The notes under the pieces are model-generated. The model searched no databases and was not told the origin of the DNA. It saw only the letters and a list, made by a program, of their open reading frames with translations. Below are positions 51,632 through 61,379 of a DNA stretch of 64,000 nucleotides, in pieces; position 1 is the first letter of the stretch; each line of letters starts with the position of its first letter. A program made the position numbers and the translations under genes. The DNA is from an uncultured Porphyromonadaceae bacterium (lineage in GTDB: Bacteria > Bacteroidota > Bacteroidia > Bacteroidales > Barnesiellaceae_A): contig UPZG01000007.1 in NCBI GenBank assembly GCA_900538705.1, forward strand, positions 1 through 64,000. Direction: 5' to 3'.

Positions 51632-53887
51632 ATGAACGAACTTCAACCCCTTATAAAAGACCTTGCTCTTATTCTGGTATTGGCTGGCATAGTAACCCTG
51701 CTGTTCAAAAAGCTGAAACAGCCGGTCGTACTGGGTTATATTGTTGCCGGCTTCCTTGCCAGTCCCAACTTCCATTATCTTCCATCGATAGCCGACGCGT
51801 CCGACATCGACGTATGGGCACAGATAGGAATTATCGTACTGCTTTTCACCGTGGGTTTGGAATTTAACTTCAAAAAACTGATTCACGTAGGCGGTACAGC
51901 CTTCACCACAACACTAACCATAGCCATAGGCATGATAGCCATAGGCTACTTGGCAGGCCAACTACTACACTTTACCACCTTCGACAGTATCTTCCTCGGT
52001 GCCATGCTATCCATGTCGTCTACCATGATTATAATCAAGGCATTCAACGACTTAGGAATGCAACAAGCCCCCTTTACACAAACCGTATTCGGTGTACTCA
52101 TCGTGCAAGACCTCATGGCCGTTGTACTCATGGTGATACTCTCGTCGGTAGCAGCAGGGCGTGTAGAAGGAGGTGAACTTATAGGCAGCATAGCCAAGCT
52201 GGTATTTTTCCTCGTACTATGGTTTGTAGTAGGCACATACCTGCTACCCTCCTTCATTCGTAAAATAAAAAGCTATCTCAACGAAGAAACATTGCTCATC
52301 GTAGCCATGGGCTTATGCCTGGGCATGGTAGTCATAGCATCGTATGCAGGATTTTCGGCAGCATTGGGAGCCTTTGTCATGGGCTCTATCTTATCGAGTA
52401 CAGTCGAGGTAGAACGTATCGAAAAAGTAGTGCAACCCATTAAAGACCTCTTTGGTGCAGTATTCTTCATCTCAGTGGGCATGTTGGTCAATATCGATGC
52501 GCTGGTACAATATGCCCTACCCATCATCATATTATCACTGGTAGTTGTGATAGGACAATCGTCACTGGCCACTTTAGGCATGCTTATCTCAGGACAACCA
52601 CGACAAATAGCCATCAGAGCCGGTTTCAGTCTTTCACAGATAGGTGAATTCTCGTTTATCATTGCATCATTAGGCATATCGTTGGGCGTGATGGATAAAT
52701 TCTTATACCCCATCGTAGTAGCCGTATCAGTAATAACGACCTTTACAACGCCCTACATGATAAAACTCGCCAAACCATTTGCCGAGAAAATAGAGCCTCT
52801 TATACCTTCGGGCATCAAAAAGCTGCTAGACAATTACGCTACAAGTAAAACCGAAATACAAGAAAGCAAAGCTTGGTGGAAAGTCGTCGCTGCCAACTAT
52901 CTTGGCAACATACTCATATATGGCATCCTGTGTATAGCCATCATGATAGCAGCCCACCTGGTTCTCTTCCCGATTATAGGAGACCTCCTTCCCGGAACCA
53001 TAGGCACACTAATAGGCACTGTCATAACACTGGCAGCCATGTCCCCCTTCTTGTGGGCTATGGCAATGCGCAAAATCGACACTAAGATAATACGCGCCCT
53101 GCGCATAGAGAAAGGTGTCAACCAAGTACCGTTGGTACTGCTCTTTGTACTACGCTATGTCACAGCCATAGCATTGGTCATAGGCTTTTTGCTGACGGTA
53201 TATTCATATATAGGCATGTTTATAGGCCTCGCCATCTTTGCAGTAATCATGCTACTCTTCTCAAAAACCATACAGAGACAATTCAGCAAATTAGAAAATA
53301 ACTTTTATAACAACCTCAACCAACGAGAACTCAGCCGCAAAGGGCACGGCCTCATACATAACTTGCAGATTGCTACCATGAAGTTGCAAGAGACCAGTCC
53401 ACTGGCAGGCGTACGACTGATAGAGTCTGACATACGCCACAAATACGGAGTCAACATAGTAAGTATATCACGAGGCACGCGACGCATCAATATACCGGGA
53501 GGCGAGGTAAAGCTCTTCCCAGGTGATACCATTGGTGTGATAGGTACCGCCGAACAGATACACGACTTCCTGCCCATAGTAGAATCGGGCGAGATAAAAA
53601 ATACCGTCACTGCATCGCAAGAAGTAAAATATGCCTATGTATCCATCAGCGAGCAATCGACCTGGATAGGAAAAACCATTCGCGACCTGCACCTGCGCGA
53701 CCAATACCGATGCCTCTTGGTCGGCATAGAACGCGACAAAGACACCTTCCTACATCCCGATGGTAGCACTACAATCGCGGCCGACGACGTAATGTGGATA
53801 GCCGGCGAGCCCTCAGCCATAGCCGAAGTACGTCGCATGGCTTACGGACAACCGGCATCACAAACCACATCAAAGAAAAAACGATAA
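51632..53887 (+). CDS. KefB/CPA2-type cation:proton antiporter with TrkA-C domain
   Basis: 751 aa. About 12 helices in residues 5-385 match the CPA2 (Kef) family: LGYIVAGFLASPNF, GLEFNFKKL, STMIIIKAFNDLGMQQAPFTQTVFGVLIVQDLMAVVLM, and FSLSQIGEFSFIIASLG. A second helical segment (about 420-550) and a C-terminal regulatory TrkA-C/RCK domain (about 570-735; PGDTIGVIGTAEQIHDFL) follow. It exchanges K+ or Na+ for protons. The gene ends 35 nt before guaA. Confidence 0.9.
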   Translation: MNELQPLIKDLALILVLAGIVTLLFKKLKQPVVLGYIVAGFLASPNFHYLPSIADASDIDVWAQIGIIVLLFTVGLEFNFKKLIHVGGTAFTTTLTIAIGMIAIGYLAGQLLHFTTFDSIFLGAMLSMSSTMIIIKAFNDLGMQQAPFTQTVFGVLIVQDLMAVVLMVILSSVAAGRVEGGELIGSIAKLVFFLVLWFVVGTYLLPSFIRKIKSYLNEETLLIVAMGLCLGMVVIASYAGFSAALGAFVMGSILSSTVEVERIEKVVQPIKDLFGAVFFISVGMLVNIDALVQYALPIIILSLVVVIGQSSLATLGMLISGQPRQIAIRAGFSLSQIGEFSFIIASLGISLGVMDKFLYPIVVAVSVITTFTTPYMIKLAKPFAEKIEPLIPSGIKKLLDNYATSKTEIQESKAWWKVVAANYLGNILIYGILCIAIMIAAHLVLFPIIGDLLPGTIGTLIGTVITLAAMSPFLWAMAMRKIDTKIIRALRIEKGVNQVPLVLLFVLRYVTAIALVIGFLLTVYSYIGMFIGLAIFAVIMLLFSKTIQRQFSKLENNFYNNLNQRELSRKGHGLIHNLQIATMKLQETSPLAGVRLIESDIRHKYGVNIVSISRGTRRINIPGGEVKLFPGDTIGVIGTAEQIHDFLPIVESGEIKNTVTASQEVKYAYVSISEQSTWIGKTIRDLHLRDQYRCLLVGIERDKDTFLHPDGSTTIAADDVMWIAGEPSAIAEVRRMAYGQPASQTTSKKKR

Positions 53888-53922
53888 ACAATAGCATAAC
53901 ACTAACACCTAACAGATACACA

Positions 53923-55449
53923 ATGCAGGAAAAAATCATCATTCTCGATTTCGGGTCGCAATATACCCAACTAATAGCCCGCCGCTTACGCGAGCTTAAC
54001 ACTTATTGCGAACTGCTGCCTTATAACAAGTTCCCCTTCGGCAACGAAGAGGGTATCAAAGGCGTTATCCTTTCAGGCAGCCCTTACTCGGTAAACGACC
54101 CCGAGGCATTGCAAATAGACTTGTCGAAAATAAGAGGCAAATACCCTCTCCTCGGCGTATGCTACGGTGCACAATACATTGCACATAGTGCCGGCGGAAA
54201 AGTTGAGAAAAGCGACACTCGCGAGTACGGTCGAGCCAATCTCGCTTGGCATGACGATAACGACCCTCTTATGCATGGCATACGGCCGAACTCACAAGTA
54301 TGGATGTCACATGGCGACTCTATCACCGAGATTCCTGCCGGCTTTACCTGCATAGCCAGCACGCATGAGGTTCGCAACGCTGCATACCGTGTCGAAGGAG
54401 AAAAGACTTGGGCTGTACAATTCCATCCCGAAGTATACCACAGCGAAGATGGTATGATACTGCTCACCAACTTCGTACGTGATATATGCGGATGCAAACA
54501 AGACTGGACACCGGCATCGTTCATAGAACATACCGTCACCATGCTGCGCGAAAAATTAGGCAATGACAAAGTGGTACTAGCCCTTTCAGGCGGAGTAGAC
54601 TCTACCGTCGCAGCAGTACTGCTCAACCGTGCCATCGGCCATAATCTTACCTGTATCTTTGTCGACAACGGACTGCTTCGCAAAAACGAGTTTACCAACG
54701 TACTCGCCAATTATAAGCACATGGGGCTCAATGTAATAGGCGTCGATGCCAAAGAATACTTCTACAAAGCCCTTGCCGGAGTAACCGACCCCGAACGCAA
54801 ACGCAAAATCATCGGAGCAGGATTCATAGAGATATTCGACCGTGAAGCTCAGAAATTAGACAACATCAAGTGGCTTGCACAAGGTACTATCTATCCCGAC
54901 GTAATAGAGTCGCTTTCTATCACCGGCATGGTCATCAAAAGTCACCACAACGTAGGCGGCCTTCCTGAGCGCATGAACCTGAAACTCGTGGAGCCGCTGC
55001 GTCTCCTCTTCAAAGACGAGGTACGCCGCGTAGGCCGCGAGCTGGGTATCGACGAGCGCCTCATTCGCCGTCACCCCTTCCCCGGCCCCGGCTTGGCCGT
55101 ACGCATCCTTGGTGACATTACGCCCGAGAAAGTACGTATCTTGCAAGATGCCGACAACATATTTATACAAAGCCTCATCGACAACGACCTCTACGACAAA
55201 GTATGGCAAGCCGGTGTCATACTGCTCCCCGTCAGAAGCGTAGGTGTAATGGGTGACGAACGCTCGTACGAACGTGCCGTAGCCTTGCGTGCCGTACTCT
55301 CTACCGACGGTATGACAGCCGACTGGGCTCGCCTCCCATACGACTTCCTTGCCAAAGTCTCCAACGACATCATCAACAAAGTACAAGGAGTCAACCGCGT
55401 CGTGTACTACATCAGCTCAAAGCCACCCTCGACTATCGAGTGGGAATAG
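53923..55449 (+). CDS. guaA: GMP synthase (glutamine-hydrolysing)
   Basis: 508 aa. N-terminal glutamine amidotransferase domain: LLGVCYGAQ with catalytic Cys80, and QFHPEVYH. The ATP-pyrophosphatase domain has SGGVDSTVAA (about 222-231), and the C-terminal dimerisation domain ends YISSKPPSTIEWE, the conserved GuaA tail. It makes GMP from XMP. A longer upstream frame overlaps the antiporter and was rejected; the ATG at 53923 gives the usual LDFGSQYTQLIARR N-terminus. Confidence 0.97.
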   Translation: MQEKIIILDFGSQYTQLIARRLRELNTYCELLPYNKFPFGNEEGIKGVILSGSPYSVNDPEALQIDLSKIRGKYPLLGVCYGAQYIAHSAGGKVEKSDTREYGRANLAWHDDNDPLMHGIRPNSQVWMSHGDSITEIPAGFTCIASTHEVRNAAYRVEGEKTWAVQFHPEVYHSEDGMILLTNFVRDICGCKQDWTPASFIEHTVTMLREKLGNDKVVLALSGGVDSTVAAVLLNRAIGHNLTCIFVDNGLLRKNEFTNVLANYKHMGLNVIGVDAKEYFYKALAGVTDPERKRKIIGAGFIEIFDREAQKLDNIKWLAQGTIYPDVIESLSITGMVIKSHHNVGGLPERMNLKLVEPLRLLFKDEVRRVGRELGIDERLIRRHPFPGPGLAVRILGDITPEKVRILQDADNIFIQSLIDNDLYDKVWQAGVILLPVRSVGVMGDERSYERAVALRAVLSTDGMTADWARLPYDFLAKVSNDIINKVQGVNRVVYYISSKPPSTIEWE

Positions 55450-55498
55450 TCCACACTGATGGCAATAACACATGGTTGAGGCAACACCATAACCTTGC

Positions 55499-55543
55499 AT
55501 CGGCGGTTGGGGAACAGTAATCCTTCCAACCGCCGATTATTTT
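55499..55543 (+). terminator. Terminator of guaA
   Basis: Perfect 12-bp hairpin ATCGGCGGTTGG/CCAACCGCCGAT with a 15-nt loop, followed by TATTTTT. Confidence 0.85.
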
Positions 55544-55578
55544 TACTATATTTCAGGCGTAAAAACCACCCATACTAT

Positions 55579-56133
55579 ATGAACGAACTCGAAAAAATGA
55601 AACAGGGCTTGCTCTACGACTTTTCGGCACCCGAACCCATGCAAAGCCACATCGAATGCCTGGGAAAAAACGAGACATTCAACCGCACCCCCATGTACGA
55701 TACCGATGCGCATCGCCGCGCTTTAGAAGCACTCATACCAGGCATACCCCCCACTACCGACATTGCACCCCCATTCTACTGCGACCACGGCAACATGATA
55801 ACCATCGGTAGCGATACCTTTATCAACTATGGCGCCACCATGCTCGATTGTGGAGGTATCACCATAGGAAGCCATTGCAAGATAGGGCCTAATTGCCAAA
55901 TATATACACCCAACCACCCCATTAACTACGCAGAGCGGCGCAAACCCATAGAAACAGGCCATCACGTAATCATCGGCGACGACTGCTGGCTTGGTGGCGG
56001 CGTCATCATATGCCCCGGCGTAACCATAGGCAACCGCTGCATCATTGCAGCCGGTAGCGTTGTAACACGTGATATCCCCGACGACTGTCTTGCCGCTGGG
56101 AATCCTGCCGTTGTAAAAAAACGATTAATGTAA
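55579..56133 (+). CDS. Maltose/galactoside-type O-acetyltransferase (hexapeptide)
   Basis: 184 aa. The N-terminal MAC domain (MNELEKMKQGLLYDFSAPE) and left-handed beta-helix of hexapeptide repeats (ITIGSHCKIGPNCQIYTPNHPINY, VIIGDDCWLGGGVIICPGVTIGNRCIIAAGSVV) match the LacA/Maa/NodL family. It acetylates a sugar hydroxyl using acetyl-CoA. The start at 55579 was chosen because the longer frame overlaps the guaA terminator. Confidence 0.9.
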   Translation: MNELEKMKQGLLYDFSAPEPMQSHIECLGKNETFNRTPMYDTDAHRRALEALIPGIPPTTDIAPPFYCDHGNMITIGSDTFINYGATMLDCGGITIGSHCKIGPNCQIYTPNHPINYAERRKPIETGHHVIIGDDCWLGGGVIICPGVTIGNRCIIAAGSVVTRDIPDDCLAAGNPAVVKKRLM

Positions 56134-56287
56134 GAATATAGCCAATACCATCAACAGCCGCACCCTTCAAGCATAAGCTTCGTGGAATGAGAAAGACAAG
56201 GAGACGGTCCTTATAAACCCTACCACTTGTTTCTAATTTGGTTTTCACACAAAGAGCAATCGCTTTAATTAGTCTAAACAAAAAACA

Positions 56288-56317
56288 GCTGCGCATTCTT
56301 TCACAAGGATGCGCAGC
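56288..56317. terminator. Hairpin between convergent genes
   Basis: GCTGCGCAT/ATGCGCAGC, 9 bp with a 12-nt loop, between the acetyltransferase and mgsA, which converge here. Preceded on the plus strand by AAAAA, so on the minus strand it is followed by a T-run and may end mgsA. Confidence 0.6.
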
Positions 56318-56385
56318 CTCCAATCTTCTATTATAACTATCACAAAAACTATGCTGTTATTCTTTACAAGAAAGAATTTATATTT

Positions 56386-56880
56386 TCATTTATTTTGAGC
56401 CGACTGTTCGTTGTGTCCTATTTCCTGCATATTCTCGTCACGCAAGAATTGCACATATTTGGGTTGCGTAGGCACATAGTATTCTTCGTCCCATAATGTG
56501 CTCGTAATCATCAAGTCGGCGCTGTAACGATTACATGCGATAGGTATGTTGTGTATGCGGCATTGACGAAGCAACATCTGTATGTCGGCCTCATGAGGTT
56601 GAGGGTTGAGGTCGTCGATAAGAAATATAGCTAAATCTATCTGATGACGCACTACCATGGCAGCTATCTCGGCATCTCCGCCCATAGGTCCTGAGTTCAT
56701 GCACACAACTTCTGCTGCTATCCCTTTACGCTGGAAGGCCTCTCGAACCAACTTACCGGTAGTACCAGTGCAAACCAGATGGTGATGCGACAATAATTCA
56801 GCATTATGCTCTACCCACTCTACCATCTCCGCTTTGCGACGATCATGGGCAACGAGTGCAATAGTAAGAACCTTTTTCAT
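56386..56880 (-). CDS. mgsA: Methylglyoxal synthase
   Basis: 164 aa. Key motifs: VAHDRRKAEMVEWV, CTGTTGKL, and NSGPMGGDAEIAA with the catalytic Asp near residue 69, followed by IDDLNPQPHEADI. It converts dihydroxyacetone phosphate to methylglyoxal and phosphate, bypassing glycolysis. A -7 box (complement of CAAAGGTA, 56905-56912) lies just upstream. Confidence 0.93.
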   Translation of the reverse strand: MKKVLTIALVAHDRRKAEMVEWVEHNAELLSHHHLVCTGTTGKLVREAFQRKGIAAEVVCMNSGPMGGDAEIAAMVVRHQIDLAIFLIDDLNPQPHEADIQMLLRQCRIHNIPIACNRYSADLMITSTLWDEEYYVPTQPKYVQFLRDENMQEIGHNEQSAQNK

Positions 56881-56904
56881 AGCCTATCTCAATTAATACC
56901 GTCG

Positions 56905-56912
56905 CAAAGGTA
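56905..56912 (-). promoter_or_regulatory. -7 box of mgsA
   Basis: TACCTTTG on the minus strand. Start point about 56898, 18 nt before the mgsA start. No TTG at the usual distance. Confidence 0.55.
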
Positions 56913-57051
56913 GGCATTCATATTGTATTATCCTAACAAGAAGCGCAATATTTTTCACCTATTTGTAAAATATTTTTCCGCGCAACCAAACGAGCCACTT
57001 TATTGACCTCTCGTTTCTTCATCGGGAAATACGACACAAGACAACACTCCA

Positions 57052-58590
57052 TTACGACTCGGCAGCCGGCAGAGCTGTAATATCTTCGCCTTTTTTGCCC
57101 TCCATATCAGCAATATCATCGGTCCCTATAGCTTCATCTCGCAATTGCGTCCACGTTTTCATAGTAGAGACTCCGGTAGGTAACTTGGGCTCAAGCCCGA
57201 GGTGTCGCATCTTCTCAAACTGCCCTATCAAATTGTTATTACCCGACGTGAGTCGTCGTCGTGCACTGTCACACGATGCCATAGCCTTATCCAAATTGGC
57301 TCTCACAGCATCTATATCAACAGCAAAACTGATAAATTGAGTATATATCTTTTCGGCTCGCTCCTTGATAGCACGTATGTTGGCCTCGAGACGTTGTTGC
57401 CGCCACATGTCTTGCAACATACGTACTGCAAGAACAAGATTGGTAGGAGTCATAATGATGACACGCTTCATATAGGCATCGTGCCATAGGTTTTTACCTT
57501 GTGCCCGCGCCTCATCGAGAGCCAGCATAAACATTGACTCTATGGGTACAAACATAATGACAAACTCGGGCGAACGATTGTTACGTGCCGGATAATCTTT
57601 CCGCGACAATTCTGCAATATGGCCGTAAACCGACTCTAAGTGCTGGCGGGCATAGCGTTTCCGCTCTTCATCGGTGGTCGCATTCATGTAATTATCATAA
57701 GCCGTAAACGACACCTTCGAGTCTATAATCATATCGCCGTGGTTGGGAAAGTGCAATACTGCATCGGGGCGACTGTTGTCGCCTTGGGCTTCTACAGCCT
57801 TCTGCACTTCAAAATCAGAACCTTCGCGCAGTCCCGACTGCTGTAATATATTGAGCAGTATCATCTCGCCCCAGTCACCCTGCACCTTGCTGCCTCCTTT
57901 AAGGGCACTCGACAACTTATCGGCTTCGCGTCGCATCGCTTCGTTTTGCATCGTAAGTTGGCGTATCTGTTCCTGCAACGACGTGCGCTCACGTGTCTCC
58001 GTTTCGTAACACTGCGTCACTTGCTTTTTGAAGTTCTCTATATCCCGGTTCAGCGGGTCGAGTATCGTTTTCAGGCTCTCGCCGTTCAACTCCTTAAAAG
58101 CCTTCGACTTCTCATCCATGATATTCGACGCCATCACCTTAAATTGTGTCAACGTCTGCTCATGCAACTTTTCTATTTCGGCTTTTTGTGTCTCCAGTTT
58201 CTCCTGCAACGCTCTATAATCGGCCTCAAGGCGTATGCGATGGGCATTAGCCTCATCGACGTCATGTCGCAAAGTCACTATCTCTTCGGCATACTGCTTG
58301 CAAAGCTCGTTTTTCTCATTGTATTTTTCTATAAGCGCACGCCCCTCAGCTTCGAGACGCGACTTCTCCGATAAAAAGATACGCACCTCTTCTTGCAAAC
58401 TTTCTATCTCTTTCTTACCCGCCTGCACATCGGCTATCAACTCTTCGCTGCGGTTACGTTCAGCCTGCAGGTCCAGCTCGGCTCTGAGTTTCTCCCGAGC
58501 CACCCTTCCCTGCGACAATCGCATCAGCAAAGCGCCTACAGCTCCTCCGGCCACAAGCGACACAATAATATATAAAATGACAGATGCCAT
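57052..58590 (-). CDS. rmuC: RmuC-family DNA recombination protein
   Basis: 512 aa. One N-terminal membrane helix (about 3-22: VILYIIVSLVAGGAVGALLM), a long coiled coil (about 30-200), and the RmuC domain (about 210-470) with GSKVQGDWGEMILLNILQQSGLREGSDF, RPDAVLHFPNHGDMIIDSKVSFTAY and EFVIMFVPIESMF. RmuC limits recombination at inverted repeats and has a predicted nuclease fold. The start is placed at the second of two adjacent ATGs (58590); 58593 is equally possible. Confidence 0.9.
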   Translation of the reverse strand: MASVILYIIVSLVAGGAVGALLMRLSQGRVAREKLRAELDLQAERNRSEELIADVQAGKKEIESLQEEVRIFLSEKSRLEAEGRALIEKYNEKNELCKQYAEEIVTLRHDVDEANAHRIRLEADYRALQEKLETQKAEIEKLHEQTLTQFKVMASNIMDEKSKAFKELNGESLKTILDPLNRDIENFKKQVTQCYETETRERTSLQEQIRQLTMQNEAMRREADKLSSALKGGSKVQGDWGEMILLNILQQSGLREGSDFEVQKAVEAQGDNSRPDAVLHFPNHGDMIIDSKVSFTAYDNYMNATTDEERKRYARQHLESVYGHIAELSRKDYPARNNRSPEFVIMFVPIESMFMLALDEARAQGKNLWHDAYMKRVIIMTPTNLVLAVRMLQDMWRQQRLEANIRAIKERAEKIYTQFISFAVDIDAVRANLDKAMASCDSARRRLTSGNNNLIGQFEKMRHLGLEPKLPTGVSTMKTWTQLRDEAIGTDDIADMEGKKGEDITALPAAES

Positions 58591-58676
58591 CATAACTAAT
58601 AATTCAGAAAATAAAACGAAGGCTTTAATATTTATTGAAAGCATAAAAGTACAAGAAATTTTCTGACAATACAAAT

Positions 58677-58707
58677 TTGTTTTTTAGCAGCATTATAAAT
58701 ATTTTTG
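58677..58707 (+). promoter_or_regulatory. Promoter of the PL10 pectate lyase gene
   Basis: TTG at 58677-58679, 20-nt spacer, TATTTTTG at 58700-58707. Start point about 58714, 17 nt before the ATG at 58731, which excludes the longer frame beginning at 58677. Confidence 0.6.
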
Positions 58708-58730
58708 GGGCAAAGAAAATAGAGGAACTC

Positions 58731-59849
58731 ATGAAACGTACCTTATTGATTATCGGCTGTATTGCTCTATTCACGACATTATATGGGCAAGAGATTCCTT
58801 CTCTTAAATACTTCCGCGACGGCATAAAGCATTGGCAAATGCAACATCCCGAGGGAAGCTATCCACGCTGGGATGAAACAGATTTCATCCACATTGCCGA
58901 CAATATCGTTGCTTATCAAAACGAAGATGGAGGGTGGATGAAAAACATAGATTGGCTTGCCAAGCTCAATCCCGATTCTGTGATTGCTTCGCTCTCGCCC
59001 AAGCATAGGAGAAGCACCATAGACAACCGCAATGTTATACCACAAATCACCTATCTTGCCGACGTATATCAAAGAACCGGTAACGAAAAATACCGCCAGG
59101 CTGCCGAACGAGGTATAGAATATATCATCAATACCCAAAAAGAGAATGGTGGATGGCGTGGATGGGATGCCGACGCAATCACCTTCAATGACGATGTAAC
59201 TACCAACGTGATGCAGTTTCTCTGCGACGTCGTACAAGGTGACCCTCTATTCAAATGGCTGAGCCGCGACAACATCAACCGCATTGCCGCCGCTTACCAT
59301 AAAGGTATCGATGTCATCTTGCGATGCCAGGTTGTACAAAACGGCGTAAAGACGATATGGGCTCAACAACACGATAACATTACATACGAGCCCGTAAAAG
59401 CCAGGTCATACGAACTACCCGGGCTGAGTGCCCCCGAGAGCAGCCAAATATTACTGATGCTCATGAGCATAGACAACCCAAGTCAAGAAGTAAAAGAGGC
59501 CATTACTTGTGGCGTAAAATGGATGTGGAACAACCGCATAGAAGGCATTAAGGTAGAAAAAATTGTCATCGGGACCGACTCGGTTACCGGGAAAAACATA
59601 TACGATAGGGTCGTCGTGAAAGACTCGACAGTTCGGCGACCCATCTGGGCACGCTACTACAACCTGGAGAACAATAAGCCCTTCTTCTGCCGTCGTTCGG
59701 GCGAGAAGGTATGGCGTTTGGCCGACGTCGATTATGAACGCCGCATCGGCTACGGATGGTACGGCCGACAACCGATGGAAGTTCTGAAAGAGTATCCAGA
59801 CTGGGCCGAACGCATGGGCGTACCATTCACCGGTTTCGACAACATGTAA
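58731..59849 (+). CDS. Secreted PL10 pectate lyase
   Basis: 372 aa. Signal peptide (1-20), then a PL10 alpha/alpha-toroid: NIVAYQNEDGGWMKNIDW, RRSTIDNRNVIPQITYLADVYQ, KENGGWRGWDADAITFNDDVTTNVMQFL, and the catalytic region YELPGLSAPESSQILLML, ending GYGWYGRQPMEVLKEYPDW. It cleaves polygalacturonate by beta-elimination. No sorting domain or lipobox, so it is probably periplasmic. It lies 43 nt upstream of the DUF3298 lipoprotein gene, far from the other pectin genes. Confidence 0.9.
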   Translation: MKRTLLIIGCIALFTTLYGQEIPSLKYFRDGIKHWQMQHPEGSYPRWDETDFIHIADNIVAYQNEDGGWMKNIDWLAKLNPDSVIASLSPKHRRSTIDNRNVIPQITYLADVYQRTGNEKYRQAAERGIEYIINTQKENGGWRGWDADAITFNDDVTTNVMQFLCDVVQGDPLFKWLSRDNINRIAAAYHKGIDVILRCQVVQNGVKTIWAQQHDNITYEPVKARSYELPGLSAPESSQILLMLMSIDNPSQEVKEAITCGVKWMWNNRIEGIKVEKIVIGTDSVTGKNIYDRVVVKDSTVRRPIWARYYNLENNKPFFCRRSGEKVWRLADVDYERRIGYGWYGRQPMEVLKEYPDWAERMGVPFTGFDNM

Positions 59850-59892
59850 CACTTGTATAACAACCATAAAATCACCTACATTTTTATATATA

Positions 59893-60744
59893 ATGAAACA
59901 TTCAGCTCTATTTATCGCAGGATTTTGCCTTTGCACCGCGCTGGTTGCTTGCAATCCGAGGCAAAACAAAAACGAAGGCAATAACGTGGCAACCGACAGC
60001 GTGTGTACAGACCGCACACTGATAGAACTATCCTATCAGATTCCCGGCGACACAGGTAAAAAATGCGACGTGAAAATATCTCTGGAGTATCCCATAGCAT
60101 ATCAATCGGAAAGTGACCTGTCACGGCTCAACTCTTTGCTGGCTTCGCAAATTTTCGGTACCGAATACAGCCAATATACATCATTGAAGGACGCTGCCGA
60201 TACCATTGCTCTGCGTACGCTGAACGAAATGAAAGATGGACTCACAACTCTGTGCAATGAAATAAAACTCTCGTCAGAGATAACATTCACCTCTCTCACA
60301 CAGATAGCTCCTGTCTATAACAGCCACGACTTCCTGTCCTACAATTCAAACAGCTATTCATACGAAGGAGGCGCCCACGGAATGAACAACAGCGTCTATT
60401 ACGTAATATACCTACCCACCATGAGCCGCATAACCCTTAACGACGTCATAGCTCCCGAATATATCGACGACGTAAACCAAATGCTCATAAATACCCTCGT
60501 AAAAAATCTCGACCTCAAAAATAGCGAAGCTTTGGTAGACGTAGGTTACTTCGACCCCGAAGGTATCACCGCCACCGAAAACTTCTACATCGACAACACA
60601 GGAGTTACATGGGTATATAATCCGTACGAAATAGGCTGTTACGCCATAGGCGAAACAGCTATTACCCTCACATACGACGACCTAAGCTATTTCATGCCCG
60701 AAAGCACACCACTTCGCAACCTGTTTAACAATAAAACGATATGA
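59893..60744 (+). CDS. DUF3298 lipoprotein (RsiV-like C-terminus)
   Basis: 283 aa. Lipobox ALVAC gives Cys20. An N-terminal DUF4163-type region and a C-terminal DUF3298 domain (about 195-283; YVIYLPTMSRITLNDVIAPEYIDDVNQML, WVYNPYEIGCYAIGETAITLTYDDL). The family includes the B. subtilis anti-sigma factor RsiV, but the lipoprotein form has no known role. It overlaps rsmG by 4 nt. Confidence 0.8.
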   Translation: MKHSALFIAGFCLCTALVACNPRQNKNEGNNVATDSVCTDRTLIELSYQIPGDTGKKCDVKISLEYPIAYQSESDLSRLNSLLASQIFGTEYSQYTSLKDAADTIALRTLNEMKDGLTTLCNEIKLSSEITFTSLTQIAPVYNSHDFLSYNSNSYSYEGGAHGMNNSVYYVIYLPTMSRITLNDVIAPEYIDDVNQMLINTLVKNLDLKNSEALVDVGYFDPEGITATENFYIDNTGVTWVYNPYEIGCYAIGETAITLTYDDLSYFMPESTPLRNLFNNKTI

Positions 60745-61364
60745 TAGAACTTATTGAAAAATACTTTCCCAACCTCACCGACAAACAAAAAGAACAATAC
60801 ACAGCATTAGGCTCTTTATATCCCGAGTGGAATGCCAAGATAAACATCATTTCACGCAAAGATATAGAGAATCTCTATGAGCATCATATACTCCACTCCC
60901 TGGGAATAACCTGCGCTCTACATTTTGTCGATGGCACATCTGTCATCGACGTAGGTACAGGAGGAGGGTTCCCCGGTATCCCGCTCGCCATCATGTTTCC
61001 ACAATGTCATTTCCACCTGATAGACCGCACCGGAAAGAAAATCATGGTGGCTACCGAGATAGCCAAAAGCATAGGACTCGACAACGTAACCCTGCGACAA
61101 TGCAGTATTGAAGAGGAGAAGATGAAATGCGACTTTGCCGTAAGCCGGGGTGTGATGCCGTTGCAAGACATCATCAAACTGGTGCGGAAAAATATTTCAA
61201 GCACACACCGCAATGCTTTGCCCAACGGTTTGTTATATCTGAAAGGAGGCGACCTGCAACACGAAATGCAGCGCTTGCAAAAGCGAGGCTTAGAGATAGA
61301 ATTGAAAAAATATTTTGCCGAGCCCTTCTTTGCAACCAAAAAAGTAGTCTACGTACAGATATGA
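60741..61364 (+). CDS. rsmG: 16S rRNA (guanine527-N7)-methyltransferase
   Basis: 207 aa. SAM-binding motif VIDVGTGGGFPGIPLAIMFP (about 70-89) and SRKDIENLYEHHILHSLGI are diagnostic of RsmG (GidB). It methylates G527 of 16S rRNA. Its ATG overlaps the TGA of the preceding gene (ATGA). Confidence 0.95.
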   Translation: MIELIEKYFPNLTDKQKEQYTALGSLYPEWNAKINIISRKDIENLYEHHILHSLGITCALHFVDGTSVIDVGTGGGFPGIPLAIMFPQCHFHLIDRTGKKIMVATEIAKSIGLDNVTLRQCSIEEEKMKCDFAVSRGVMPLQDIIKLVRKNISSTHRNALPNGLLYLKGGDLQHEMQRLQKRGLEIELKKYFAEPFFATKKVVYVQI

Positions 61365-61379
61365 CAAAATTATAATACA